46,877 nucleotides of DNA, from assembly GCA_019637395.1 (NCBI GenBank), contig JAHBVR010000030.1, positions 1 to 46,877 on the forward strand. The letters are read 5' to 3'. Made by a program: the position numbers and the translations under genes. This DNA is from Vulcanimicrobiota bacterium. Lineage in GTDB: Bacteria; Vulcanimicrobiota; Xenobia; Xenobiales; JADMJV01. The stretch's first letter is position 1. The number at the start of each line of letters is the position of its first letter. Under the pieces are notes generated by a model that was not told the DNA's origin, ran no database searches, and saw nothing but the letters and a program-made list of their open reading frames with translations. Positions 35,556 through 43,932 of the stretch are shown in pieces.

Positions 35556-36908
35556 ATGAACGCCCAAAGAATCGCTCGTTACGCGTTTTCCTGGATCGCC
35601 GCCGAGGTCTCCACTCTCTCCCGCTATTACGATTGTATGGTCCAGTGGCGCCCCCGGGTAGAGGACAAGGGCCAACTGCTCGAGCTGATCGATAGTCCCA
35701 AGAAAGTGGTCGCCACCGAGTTCGACGAAATCAAGGCTCTCGGCCACCAGCACCAGGCCATTCTGGTGCTGGTCAACGGTAACTTCAACTACGACCATGA
35801 TATCCAGGCCACCCTGGCCTCTCTTCATTCCGTCCTCCATCGCGCCAGCCGCGTAGTGCTGGTCAGCTACAACTCCTATCTGAACTGGGTCTACAAAGCG
35901 GCCAACTGGATGGGTCTGCGCAAGGACGAGTTGCCGACCACCTTTATCACCCGTGGGACTTTGAATACTCTGGCCAGGCTGTCGCAGTTCGAAGTAGTGC
36001 GCTCCCGCCCCACCTGCGTCAGCCCGCTGCGCCTCAAGTCGCTGGGCAACCTGCTCAATCGCTCGGCCGGTGTTAATCCACTCTCCCGCCTCACCTCGCT
36101 GGCCGAGGTCACCGTCTTGCGCCCCCAGATATCCTCCGCCCAGCGCCCCTCCCTGAGCATCGTCGTGCCCACCCGCAACGAACGCGGCAACATTCGCGCC
36201 GTGCTCGAGCGCATTCCCGATCTCGGTTGTTCCCTCGAGATCATCTTCGTGGAGGGGCATTCTAAAGACGGCACCTGGGAAGAAATTCAGCGGCTCATTC
36301 CTGAATATCAGCATCGTTTTCCGATTCTGGCCATGCAGCAGACAGGTATCGGCAAATGCGACGCTGTCCGCCTCGGCTTCTCCCAAGCCAGCGGCGAGCT
36401 CCTTACTATTCTTGATGCAGATCTTACCATGCCGCCTGAGCTCTTGGGCCGGTTTTACGACGCCTACCTGTCCGGCCTGGGCGATTTTGTCAACGGCAAT
36501 CGCCTTACTTATCCTATGGAAGGCAAAGCCATGCGCTTCCTCAACCGCCTGGGCAATATTTTCTTCGCCAAAGCCCTGAGCGCGGTGCTGGAAGCTCCCT
36601 TAGGGGATAGCCTGTGCGGCACCAAACTGGTCACCAATTCCGCCTATAAAAGAATGGTTCACTGGCGTGGGGATTTCGGCGATTTCGATCCCTTCGGTGA
36701 TTTCGAATTGCTCTTCCCGGCCGCCACTCTGGGCCTGGGGATTATCGACATCCCCATTCGCTACCGCGACCGCACCTACGGGAGCACCAATATTAGCCGT
36801 TTCCGCCACGGCTTCATCCTACTGAAGATGACGGCCGTCGGCCTCTTCCGCGTGCGCCTATCCCCGAACCCCGTGAATCTGCAGGCTACCGGCAATCTCC
36901 CGCAATAG
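35556..36908 (+). CDS. Family 2 glycosyltransferase with a degenerate methyltransferase-like N-terminus
   Basis: Residues about 198-420 are a GT-A glycosyltransferase: LSIVVPTRNERGNI, the metal-binding DAD (287-289) in LTILDADLTM, and GDSLCGTKLVT and FGDFELLFPAA acceptor-side motifs. Residues 1-190 resemble the methyltransferase domain found fused to such enzymes (VLVSYNSYLNWVYKAANWMGL), but the SAM-binding GxGxG is absent. The ATG at 35556 was chosen; an in-frame TTG at 35514 sits in the T tract of the terminator. Likely acts on cell-surface or lipid-linked sugars. Confidence 0.85.
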   Translation: MNAQRIARYAFSWIAAEVSTLSRYYDCMVQWRPRVEDKGQLLELIDSPKKVVATEFDEIKALGHQHQAILVLVNGNFNYDHDIQATLASLHSVLHRASRVVLVSYNSYLNWVYKAANWMGLRKDELPTTFITRGTLNTLARLSQFEVVRSRPTCVSPLRLKSLGNLLNRSAGVNPLSRLTSLAEVTVLRPQISSAQRPSLSIVVPTRNERGNIRAVLERIPDLGCSLEIIFVEGHSKDGTWEEIQRLIPEYQHRFPILAMQQTGIGKCDAVRLGFSQASGELLTILDADLTMPPELLGRFYDAYLSGLGDFVNGNRLTYPMEGKAMRFLNRLGNIFFAKALSAVLEAPLGDSLCGTKLVTNSAYKRMVHWRGDFGDFDPFGDFELLFPAATLGLGIIDIPIRYRDRTYGSTNISRFRHGFILLKMTAVGLFRVRLSPNPVNLQATGNLPQ

Positions 36909-36918
36909 GCAGTGTTAC

Positions 36919-37020
36919 CCGCCCTCCCCGGGCACCTTGCCAACTTCCCGGTAACTCTTGCCAAATTGCCGGCAAGTTGCCGGCCCGCCCCGGGGACCCT
37001 TGCCAACTTCCCGGCAACTC
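36919..37020. repeat. Two-copy direct repeat with palindromes between convergent genes
   Basis: The block TTGCCAACTTCCCGG occurs at 36937 and 37000 (63-bp offset), each copy preceded by CCCCGGG and followed by (T/C)AACTC. Between them lie TTGCCGGCAA and other CTTGCC/GGCAAG inverted repeats. The CTTGCC/GGCAAG arms recall the units of the 22.8-23.4 kb array. Confidence 0.7.
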
Positions 37021-37024
37021 CCGC

Positions 37025-38872
37025 CTAAAACCGCTCTTCCAAAAACCGCGCCAAACGCATGCGCAATTTGTCCTGGCCGGGCTCCATGAAGAACTCCAGC
37101 ACCAGGCTGCGCTTGCGCCCGTGCAAACGGAGATACTGATCGCCAATCGGCACCAGTGCCTCCAATGCGTCCTCCATCTGAGCGGAACTGATGCCGTGCT
37201 CGATCACCAGGTAACTCAAAAACTCACAGAACAGCCCGGCCAGCACTTCGGCCACCTGGGAGCGCTTGCCCCAGGCTCCTAAAAACAGCGGCACCAGCAT
37301 GGCCAGCGCCGCCCCCTCGTCCGGCTCGTCGATGTCCATGCGGGCCAGCACTCCATCGGGCTGCTGCACCGCCTCACCGCTGGCCGCCAGCTCGGGCACC
37401 CAGGTCAGAAGCCACTGCACCCGCTGGCACAGTTCCCGGGTCAAAGGCAAAGAATCCGGCGGTTGGTGCACCAGCCAGGGATAGGTGTCCCCGGGAAAAC
37501 GCAGCCCGTGGTGCTCTAAAAATTGCAAATCCCGAGCCGAAACCAGCCACTCCTCAGACAAACTGAAGCCCACCAGCGGCAGCACGTGCTCGCCGGAAAT
37601 CATGCCCACCGCCCGGTCCGGATGGTCAAATAAAGCCAGCCCGTATTCCTGGCCACCCGAGCCCATCACCACCGCGCCCCAGGGCTCCTGATCGCCCCAC
37701 TGAAAAATCAGCACCTCGTCGCTGCCGATGCGCTCCCAAGGCGCTTTCTCGAAAAAACGCCGGGCCTCCTGAAAAAAAGCCAGCGCTTCCCGCTCCGACA
37801 AAGTATCGGTCAGACTCGGGCCGGCCGATTCCATACGCAGAGCCAGCCCCTTTAGAGCCTGGTCCACGGCCGGCAAGGTCTCCCGTAACTCACAGCGCCC
37901 CTCCAACCAGTGCTCGGCCACATAGGCGCACAGAGCCGAGTCGTCCAACCACAAGACCTGGGGCTGCACCGGCTGACTGCGCAGCCAGGCCAAAATCTGC
38001 GCCGGCTCCTGACGTTCCAGCTGCTGATCGAAAGCCAGGATCTGCCCGCTTTCCTCATCCGCCAGAGCCAAAAGACGCGGACGGCGAGGAGCCTCCCGAG
38101 CTTCCTGAATGACCGCCGGCGACCACCGCTGGGACAGACTCATCGTCCCCGGAGCCACCGGCTGGCGGACTTCCGGCTCCACCTTGAGAAAAGTGGCCGC
38201 CTCGCTTTGCTGGCTGAAACCTTTCCTGGCAAATTCCAACCACTGATCCCAAACCGCCGGGTGCTTCAGAAAAATCGGATCCGAGTGATGCTCGGCGAAA
38301 TCTCGCCATAAGGCCAGATTGGGCTGGCGAATCACATTGGGCTTATCCAGCAAATCCCCGTTGACCAGCCGCACCAGCCAGAGTTCTCCCGTCTGGCCCG
38401 TGTAACCAGAGGCCACCTGGTGTACCGTTCCCGTCCACAAATCACGCAGACTCACGAGTTCTCCGCGCTGCCCCTGGTGCACGTAAAAGCCCAGCCGAGA
38501 CTGGCACATCCACTCCAGCGCCTGACAACGCAACGGGTGCATGCCGCTGGCCCGGCCCAGTTCCAAACAAATCGAGCCGGGCGTCTCGCCGGTTTCGGGA
38601 TCGGACACATCAAAATAAAGGACGCTGCCCAAGAAGAGCCAGTCCAACGAACTTTCGTAAACCCGCCGCCCCAAATCCACGCAATGGCGCAACTCATCGA
38701 AAGCGGAGAATTTCTTGAGCACTCCCAGCAAATCACTGACCTGAGCCAGCGCCACAGCCAGCGGACTCCCCTTCGGTTCGGCCCGCCACGTCTTGGATTG
38801 TAAATGCTTGGCCAGCGCCTTTTGCTTGGGCTCCTTTGCATAGGCGATCAGGTTGTGCGAAATATTGTTCAT
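37025..38872 (-). CDS. Large hypothetical protein
   Basis: I do not recognise this 615-aa product with confidence. It is soluble and mixed alpha/beta. A middle segment (about 265-350) recalls DUF6930-type regions, only loosely. It lies 45 bp downstream of the GFA/ankyrin gene on the same strand and may be the last gene of the MoxR operon. Confidence 0.6.
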   Translation of the reverse strand: MNNISHNLIAYAKEPKQKALAKHLQSKTWRAEPKGSPLAVALAQVSDLLGVLKKFSAFDELRHCVDLGRRVYESSLDWLFLGSVLYFDVSDPETGETPGSICLELGRASGMHPLRCQALEWMCQSRLGFYVHQGQRGELVSLRDLWTGTVHQVASGYTGQTGELWLVRLVNGDLLDKPNVIRQPNLALWRDFAEHHSDPIFLKHPAVWDQWLEFARKGFSQQSEAATFLKVEPEVRQPVAPGTMSLSQRWSPAVIQEAREAPRRPRLLALADEESGQILAFDQQLERQEPAQILAWLRSQPVQPQVLWLDDSALCAYVAEHWLEGRCELRETLPAVDQALKGLALRMESAGPSLTDTLSEREALAFFQEARRFFEKAPWERIGSDEVLIFQWGDQEPWGAVVMGSGGQEYGLALFDHPDRAVGMISGEHVLPLVGFSLSEEWLVSARDLQFLEHHGLRFPGDTYPWLVHQPPDSLPLTRELCQRVQWLLTWVPELAASGEAVQQPDGVLARMDIDEPDEGAALAMLVPLFLGAWGKRSQVAEVLAGLFCEFLSYLVIEHGISSAQMEDALEALVPIGDQYLRLHGRKRSLVLEFFMEPGQDKLRMRLARFLEERF

Positions 38873-38917
38873 GGCCCAGCGATTCCCAACCCCCTTTAAT
38901 GTCCCTGCCCGTATTTT

Positions 38918-40240
38918 TCAGCTCAAGCGGGCCACGATCTGAGCGTGGCCATCGGCCCGAGTGTCTTCGATGTTGCCGGATTTCATCTGGAGCACGCGTT
39001 CGCCGCGTGTGTTCAGATGCCAGCGATAGCGCACTTTGCCATACTGCAGCATGCGTTCGCGCAAACGTCCCAGCAAATCGGGCAGCCATTCCAACGCATA
39101 ATCGCGCGGCGCCCGGCCCTGCTCATCACGCTGTTCCCGGTCGGCCCCAAAAGCCAGTAGCAACTCGACGACCGACAGAGAGCCATAGTCGGCCGCCCGA
39201 AATAAAGCCGCGTTCGGGTCGGCTCCGGCCTGCAGCAGGGCTTTGGCGCACTCATAATGGCCGTGGCCGCAGGCGTAATCCAGGGCGGTCATAGGTGGTT
39301 CCTCCAGCAGATCGGCCGGCACGCCCGCGTCCAGCAGCGCCTGCAGACGAGTGCTATGGCCCCAACAGGCACAGTAGTGCAGCGCGTGGCTGCCGTCTCG
39401 GTTGAGCAGCGAGGGCTCAGCTCCATGAGCCAGCAGCAAAGTCACCATGGCCTGGGAATTCTTGGCCGCCTTGTAGAGCGGAAATTCTCCATCATCGTCC
39501 GGCAACTCCAGGTCCGCGGCCGCCCGCAGCACTACCCGGGCGGCTTCGGTAGTGGAATGTTGGGCCACGATCGGCAGCATCTTTTGGGCCTCGCAACCGT
39601 AATCCAAAAGCAGGCGCAGCAGTGCCGGGGTGTCCCGCTTGCGACTGCGACTGGCCGGCGCCACCGCCAGTTCGGGCCGCGCCCCGCGCTTCAGCAAGAA
39701 ACGGCACACCGCCAGATGCGCTCCGCGGGCCGCCAGCATCAAAGGGGTAGCGCCGTCCACCAGCGCGTCCAGCGGAAATCCGGCCGCCACCAATTGGCGG
39801 ACCCGGGCCAGGTCGCCCGCCTCGGCCGCCTTGTGCAAAGACTCCACAGGAAGTTCCGATTTGCCAAAAAAGCGCGGTAGCTCCCAGTCGAACCAGGCGG
39901 GTTTTTCTTCCACGCTGACGTGGCTTTCCAAATCCCGGTCCAAAGGATCACGCAAGGAGGCTATCGTTACATAAGTACGATCGGAACTTTGGTTGGAATG
40001 ATAAAACAGGGTGGTGCCGCAACGGCTGCAAAATTCCCAGATGACCTGCGGCGAGCTGGGGTAAATGCGCAATTTTTCATGCCCCTCCAGCAGCTCGAAC
40101 TGCTCATTGGGCACGGAGGTCCAGCTCACCATGGGAGCACCGGTGGCGCTGCGGCACGACTGGCAGTGGCAGTGTCCGGCGAAATCGGTGGGCGGCGTCA
40201 GTCGGTAGCGCACAGCCCCGCAGAAGCACTGGCCTTGCAT
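38918..40240 (-). CDS. GFA (CENP-V) domain fused to ankyrin repeats
   Basis: Residues 1-125 form a GFA/CENP-V zinc domain with CFCGAVRY, CHCQSCRSATGAP and CSRCGTTLFYHS, the usual Cys sets for two zinc ions. Residues about 155-380 are ankyrin repeats (for example LHKAAEAGDLARVRQLVAAG and ALDYACGHGHYECAKALLQAG). A basic ~45-residue tail ends the protein. The start lies 3 bp after the MoxR stop, so it is probably in that operon. Ankyrins suggest a protein-binding role; GFA-fold activity on thiol adducts is only family-based. Confidence 0.85.
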   Translation of the reverse strand: MQGQCFCGAVRYRLTPPTDFAGHCHCQSCRSATGAPMVSWTSVPNEQFELLEGHEKLRIYPSSPQVIWEFCSRCGTTLFYHSNQSSDRTYVTIASLRDPLDRDLESHVSVEEKPAWFDWELPRFFGKSELPVESLHKAAEAGDLARVRQLVAAGFPLDALVDGATPLMLAARGAHLAVCRFLLKRGARPELAVAPASRSRKRDTPALLRLLLDYGCEAQKMLPIVAQHSTTEAARVVLRAAADLELPDDDGEFPLYKAAKNSQAMVTLLLAHGAEPSLLNRDGSHALHYCACWGHSTRLQALLDAGVPADLLEEPPMTALDYACGHGHYECAKALLQAGADPNAALFRAADYGSLSVVELLLAFGADREQRDEQGRAPRDYALEWLPDLLGRLRERMLQYGKVRYRWHLNTRGERVLQMKSGNIEDTRADGHAQIVARLS

Positions 40241-40243
40241 CGC

Positions 40244-41317
40244 TCAGTCCAATTCTCGGCAGGCGCGATACAGATCCTTCCAGCCCTCGCGCTCCTTCAC
40301 CACCGTCTCCAAATACTCGCGCCAGGCCAGCTGATCCTGAATCGGGTCTTTCACCACCGCCCCCACCAGACCGGCGGCCACATCGGCCATGGTCACCTGG
40401 CCGTCGCCAAAGTGAGCGGCCAGGGCGCGTCCTTGATTCATGACCGAGATGGCCTCGGCCGTGCTCAGGGAGCCGGTGGGACTCTTCAGCTTGGTCTTGC
40501 CGTCTGCCGTCAAGCCCGAACGAAGCTCCCGAAAGACCGTAACCACCCGCTGGATCTCGGCCAGGGCCGGTAGTTCCCCGGGCAATTCCAGCGCCTTCCC
40601 CAGACTTTCCACCCGCCGCGAAACGATATCCACCTCCTCCTCCAACGAGGAGGGGACCGGTAAAACCACCGTGTTAAATCGTCTTTTCAGCGCGCTGGAT
40701 AATTCGTTCACGCCGCGGTCACGGTCATTGGCGGTGGCGATCAAATTGAAGCCGCGCACCGCCTGCACCTGGGAATTCAACTCGGGCACCGGCAAAGTCT
40801 TCTCCGACAAAATCGTGATCAGCGAATCCTGCACATCGGCCGGCACGCGCGTCAGTTCCTCCAGGCGCGCCAACTTACCCTCGCGCATGGCCACCAGGAT
40901 GGGGCTGGCCACCAGGGCCGCGAAACTCGGCCCTTCGGCCAGCAGGCGCGCGTAATTCCAGCCGTAACGAATCGACTCTTCACTGCTGCCGGCCGTGCCC
41001 TGCACCAGCAGGGTGGAGTCTCCGCTGATGGCCGCGGCCAGGTGCTCGGAAACCCAGGTTTTGGCCGTGCCCGGCACGCCCAGCAGCAGTAAAGCCCGGT
41101 CCGTGGCCAGAGTGGCCACCGCGATCTCGATAGCCCGGGCGCTGCCGATGTATTTGGGAGTGATCACGGTCTCGCCGGCCTTACCGCCCAGCAGATAGGT
41201 GCGCACCGCCCAGGGCGACAAACGCCAGCCCGCCGGCCGCGGCCTGTCGTCTATGACCTCAAGGGCCTGCAACTCCGTGGCAAACTGTTGCTCAGCCGTC
41301 TCGCGTAAAACGCTCAT
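40244..41317 (-). CDS. MoxR-type AAA+ ATPase
   Basis: The 357-aa AAA+ protein has Walker A GVPGTAKT (80-87), and the Walker B acidic pair reads LEEL (153-156) rather than the usual DE, in an ELTRVPADVQDSLITIL block typical of this subgroup. IATANDRDRGVNELSSALKRRFN carries sensor 1 and the arginine finger. MoxR ATPases remodel partner proteins together with VWA adaptors. ATG 41317 overlaps the DUF5691 stop as ATGA; a longer reading to 41485 overlaps that gene and is unlikely. The VWA partner is probably at 23.8-24.9 kb. Confidence 0.9.
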   Translation of the reverse strand: MSVLRETAEQQFATELQALEVIDDRPRPAGWRLSPWAVRTYLLGGKAGETVITPKYIGSARAIEIAVATLATDRALLLLGVPGTAKTWVSEHLAAAISGDSTLLVQGTAGSSEESIRYGWNYARLLAEGPSFAALVASPILVAMREGKLARLEELTRVPADVQDSLITILSEKTLPVPELNSQVQAVRGFNLIATANDRDRGVNELSSALKRRFNTVVLPVPSSLEEEVDIVSRRVESLGKALELPGELPALAEIQRVVTVFRELRSGLTADGKTKLKSPTGSLSTAEAISVMNQGRALAAHFGDGQVTMADVAAGLVGAVVKDPIQDQLAWREYLETVVKEREGWKDLYRACRELD

Positions 41318-42522
41318 GCCATCTCCTTGTGCATCGCCGCGCGGAAGGAATGCAGTGCCAGCATTTTTTCCACCGCGGAACTCCAGCTTCTCCAGTGCGG
41401 GCTTCCCTCCGGCCAACCCTGCTCCAGCGACTGATTCACGGCAAAACCATGGCCCAGGGCGGGCACTGCCTGAGCCGCGCTCCAATCGTAGCGCCCCTGC
41501 GTCAGGACGAGCAACTCGCGCCGGATCTTGGCGGCCAGCGCGGGACTGAAAGGCCGGTGCAGCCGGTACCAGTCCCAGCGGGGTCCCCCGGCCAGCAAAA
41601 AGGCGTCCCGCTCGCTCCCATCCAGCAACAGAAACAACTGCTGGTCCAGCACTCCCGCCCGCAACAGACCGGCCGCCCAGTCCTTGCGCCCTTGCGCCCG
41701 GGCCGCCCGCGTAAAACCCTGCAGCCAGGCCTCGCGCCAGACTCCCCGTGGCTCCGTGAAAACCCCGAGCGGAGCCAGCGCGGCCAGTTGCGCCAACCAG
41801 CCCGCTTTCTCACCCAATCCTGAAAAACTCAGCTCAAAGCCCGGATTGGCCGGAGGCGGCTCGCCCGTCGCCAGCAGTTCGCTCCATTTCGCCGTCACGG
41901 GAAACTCCGGGAAACGCCACAGCCCTTGGGCCGCCGTGGTGCGCACCAACTTGCTGCGATCACCCAACCCCATCTCCAGCACCTCCAGGTCGGCCACCGC
42001 ACTCAGCAACAAGGCTCGCGTCTCGGCGTTCTCCTGTTTCCAGACCTGGCGCAACAACTCGGCCGCTCGCCGCGGCTGCTGGCCGGCCAGCCACTCGGCC
42101 CGGGCACGCGCGCTGCCCGTCTCCCAAACCTCCAGGCCGTCCGCCACTCCCAGATGATGGCTCCACTCGGGATTCTGACGAGCCAGCCACAGCCCGCGAG
42201 GCCCGGCCGCCTCCAGCAAGCGCGCCCCCCGCCCCAAGTTCAGAGCTTGCGGCAACAGTGCCGGATGTATCCTGCGACCCCGGCACAGTTCCAGCCATTC
42301 CTCCAGGCAGTCCAGCCGCTCGCCTCCCAGAATTTCGACCAAAGTCCCTCGCGGAGCCAGAGGGCGTCCATCCGGCTGCTCATCCGGCGGCCCGGGCACA
42401 CCTTCTTCCAACACATGCCCGGCCAGAGCCGACAGCGAGCGCACGACCAGTTCGTTCAAGAGGTTCCCGGCAAAAGCTCGCCGTTGGGTGCCCGCCATGA
42501 GCACCGGCATCAGCTCATCCAC
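41314..42522 (-). CDS. DUF5691 family protein
   Basis: The 402-aa helical protein is typical of DUF5691, found between SWIM and MoxR genes: it starts with the MAGTQRR-type motif and contains a HEAT-like series of helices rich in Leu, Ala and Trp (for example WLARQNPEWSHHLG and LLRQVWKQENAETRALLLSAVADLEVLEMGLGDRSKLVR in outline). Function unknown. It overlaps the SWIM gene by 8 bp and MoxR by 4 bp. Family call is mainly by context and general pattern. Confidence 0.75.
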   Translation of the reverse strand: MDELMPVLMAGTQRRAFAGNLLNELVVRSLSALAGHVLEEGVPGPPDEQPDGRPLAPRGTLVEILGGERLDCLEEWLELCRGRRIHPALLPQALNLGRGARLLEAAGPRGLWLARQNPEWSHHLGVADGLEVWETGSARARAEWLAGQQPRRAAELLRQVWKQENAETRALLLSAVADLEVLEMGLGDRSKLVRTTAAQGLWRFPEFPVTAKWSELLATGEPPPANPGFELSFSGLGEKAGWLAQLAALAPLGVFTEPRGVWREAWLQGFTRAARAQGRKDWAAGLLRAGVLDQQLFLLLDGSERDAFLLAGGPRWDWYRLHRPFSPALAAKIRRELLVLTQGRYDWSAAQAVPALGHGFAVNQSLEQGWPEGSPHWRSWSSAVEKMLALHSFRAAMHKEMA

Positions 42523-43756
42523 AGAGCACCTCGCAGCCCCACTCGCTCCACACCGTCAGAGGCCGCAGGCGCCGGCCGTCCCACTCGCCAAACACGGTCA
42601 CCGGGCCGCCTCCGCTCAGCGCCAGCAACTGCCAGACCCGGGTAAAAGGCTGGCGATACAGGATCAGTCGCCCCTCCATCAGCAAACCCTGGGTGCTCGG
42701 GCAGACCGAACCCAGCACCGCCGGAAATTCCTCGATCCAGGGATTCCGGCTCAAAGCCCGGGCGAAGTCATCCTGCAGGCAGCCGGCCACCGGTGTCCCT
42801 TCTCCCAGGACCTCCGCATCGCGCAGCAAAGCTCGCTGTCCCCCGGCATAAAAACAGGCGGTGGCGCGCATCCGCAGGCCCGGCGTCCACAGCCTGGGTA
42901 GAGGTCGTCCACTCGGGGCGAAATCCAAAATCAGGGCGTGCCGGCCGGACTCCTGCCCCCGCAGCCAGGTGCGCTGCATCACCAGATGATCTTGTTCCGA
43001 CTGGCGCTGACCCAGTACCACCCAGAAATCGGAGACTCCGGGTTGGGCCAGCACTTCCTCCTGACTCTGGTTCCAGCCCAGACGGTTGCGGATTTCTCCC
43101 TGCAAATCTCCGGGCCGCCTGGAGCCCTCCAGCAGCAGATGCAATCGTCCCAGGTGGAGAGCCAGGGCCTCGGGCCGTCCCAGGATTTCAGGAATACGGC
43201 GAAGCTGCCGGGCCAACCCGGGCGCCTGCAGATCCACCAGACGGGCCGCCGCCGTGTTCCAATGCGCCTCCGGCCAGGTGGCAGCCGAAGCCAGCCCGGC
43301 TCGCAACAGGTCGTCCAACCAGCCGCGCGCGAAGGCAATGCCCTCCTCTACCCGCGCCTCACGGGCTTCCAGCCGCTTCTGCGCGGCCGCCTGGTCGGGA
43401 GGGCCGCTGGGAGCCGCCTTCTTGGCCGCCCGCTGGTCGCGCCCGGCCAACCACTGGCCGACCCAACTCGGAGGTTCTCCCTCGGCCAGAGCCTGCGGCC
43501 GCGCCGCCCACATCAACATCAAGCCCAGACCGTGCTTACAAGGAAACTTGCGGCTCGGACAGGTGCAGCGAAAAGCCGGCTCGCTCAAGTCCACCTGGGC
43601 TTGATAAGGAACCCTACCGCTCCCCTGACAAAGCCCCCAGAGCGCCCGCTCATTGCGCCCCAGCGCCGACCACTTGCGCGGCTCGGCCACCGAACGCCCG
43701 GTCTTGAGGGCTGCCGCATCCGGCGCTAACCCCTCCACCTGCTGCAAAGACCACAT
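42515..43756 (-). CDS. SWIM zinc finger protein
   Basis: The 413-aa protein has a SWIM zinc finger CxCx(6)CxH (Cys64, Cys66, Cys73, His75 in FRCTCPSRKFPCKHGLGL), which binds DNA or protein. The rest is helical, then a beta-rich C-terminal half. SWIM proteins of this length head the MoxR/DUF5691/DUF5682/VWA clusters. Its operon runs SWIM, DUF5691, MoxR, GFA/ankyrin. The start at 43756 has only a weak ribosome site. Confidence 0.88.
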   Translation of the reverse strand: MWSLQQVEGLAPDAAALKTGRSVAEPRKWSALGRNERALWGLCQGSGRVPYQAQVDLSEPAFRCTCPSRKFPCKHGLGLMLMWAARPQALAEGEPPSWVGQWLAGRDQRAAKKAAPSGPPDQAAAQKRLEAREARVEEGIAFARGWLDDLLRAGLASAATWPEAHWNTAAARLVDLQAPGLARQLRRIPEILGRPEALALHLGRLHLLLEGSRRPGDLQGEIRNRLGWNQSQEEVLAQPGVSDFWVVLGQRQSEQDHLVMQRTWLRGQESGRHALILDFAPSGRPLPRLWTPGLRMRATACFYAGGQRALLRDAEVLGEGTPVAGCLQDDFARALSRNPWIEEFPAVLGSVCPSTQGLLMEGRLILYRQPFTRVWQLLALSGGGPVTVFGEWDGRRLRPLTVWSEWGCEVLCG

Positions 43757-43769
43757 CCTGAGTCAGGTT

Positions 43770-43860
43770 TCAGGCAGCCATCACTATTTCCTGGAACTTC
43801 TCCAGCGCGGCCGGGTAGCCGATAGCACACCTCACGTGGTAGACTTGAAGCTGTGACAGA
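43770..43860 (-). pseudogene. Possible C-terminal remnant of a lost gene
   Basis: Just upstream of the SWIM gene the minus strand reads VYHVRCAIGYPAALEKFQEI and then VMAA followed by a stop, with GC-rich third positions like host genes. The frame loses that character upstream, near the low-GC phage-like region. It may be the tail of a gene truncated by insertion of that element. No family recognised. Confidence 0.3.
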
Positions 43861-43932
43861 GAAGGCCAAACATTACGTATGATCTGTCCGCTTCTGATTT
43901 GAAGGATTCGACTTGGCTTGAAAAACTTTACT

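Noticed and set aside
35439-36386. 315-aa open frame opposite the glycosyltransferase
   Set aside because: It is antisense to a well-supported GT2 gene and shows no domain.
43860-43932. tRNA or attachment site at the edge of the phage-like element
   Set aside because: No tRNA-like fold or direct repeat could be found there by eye.
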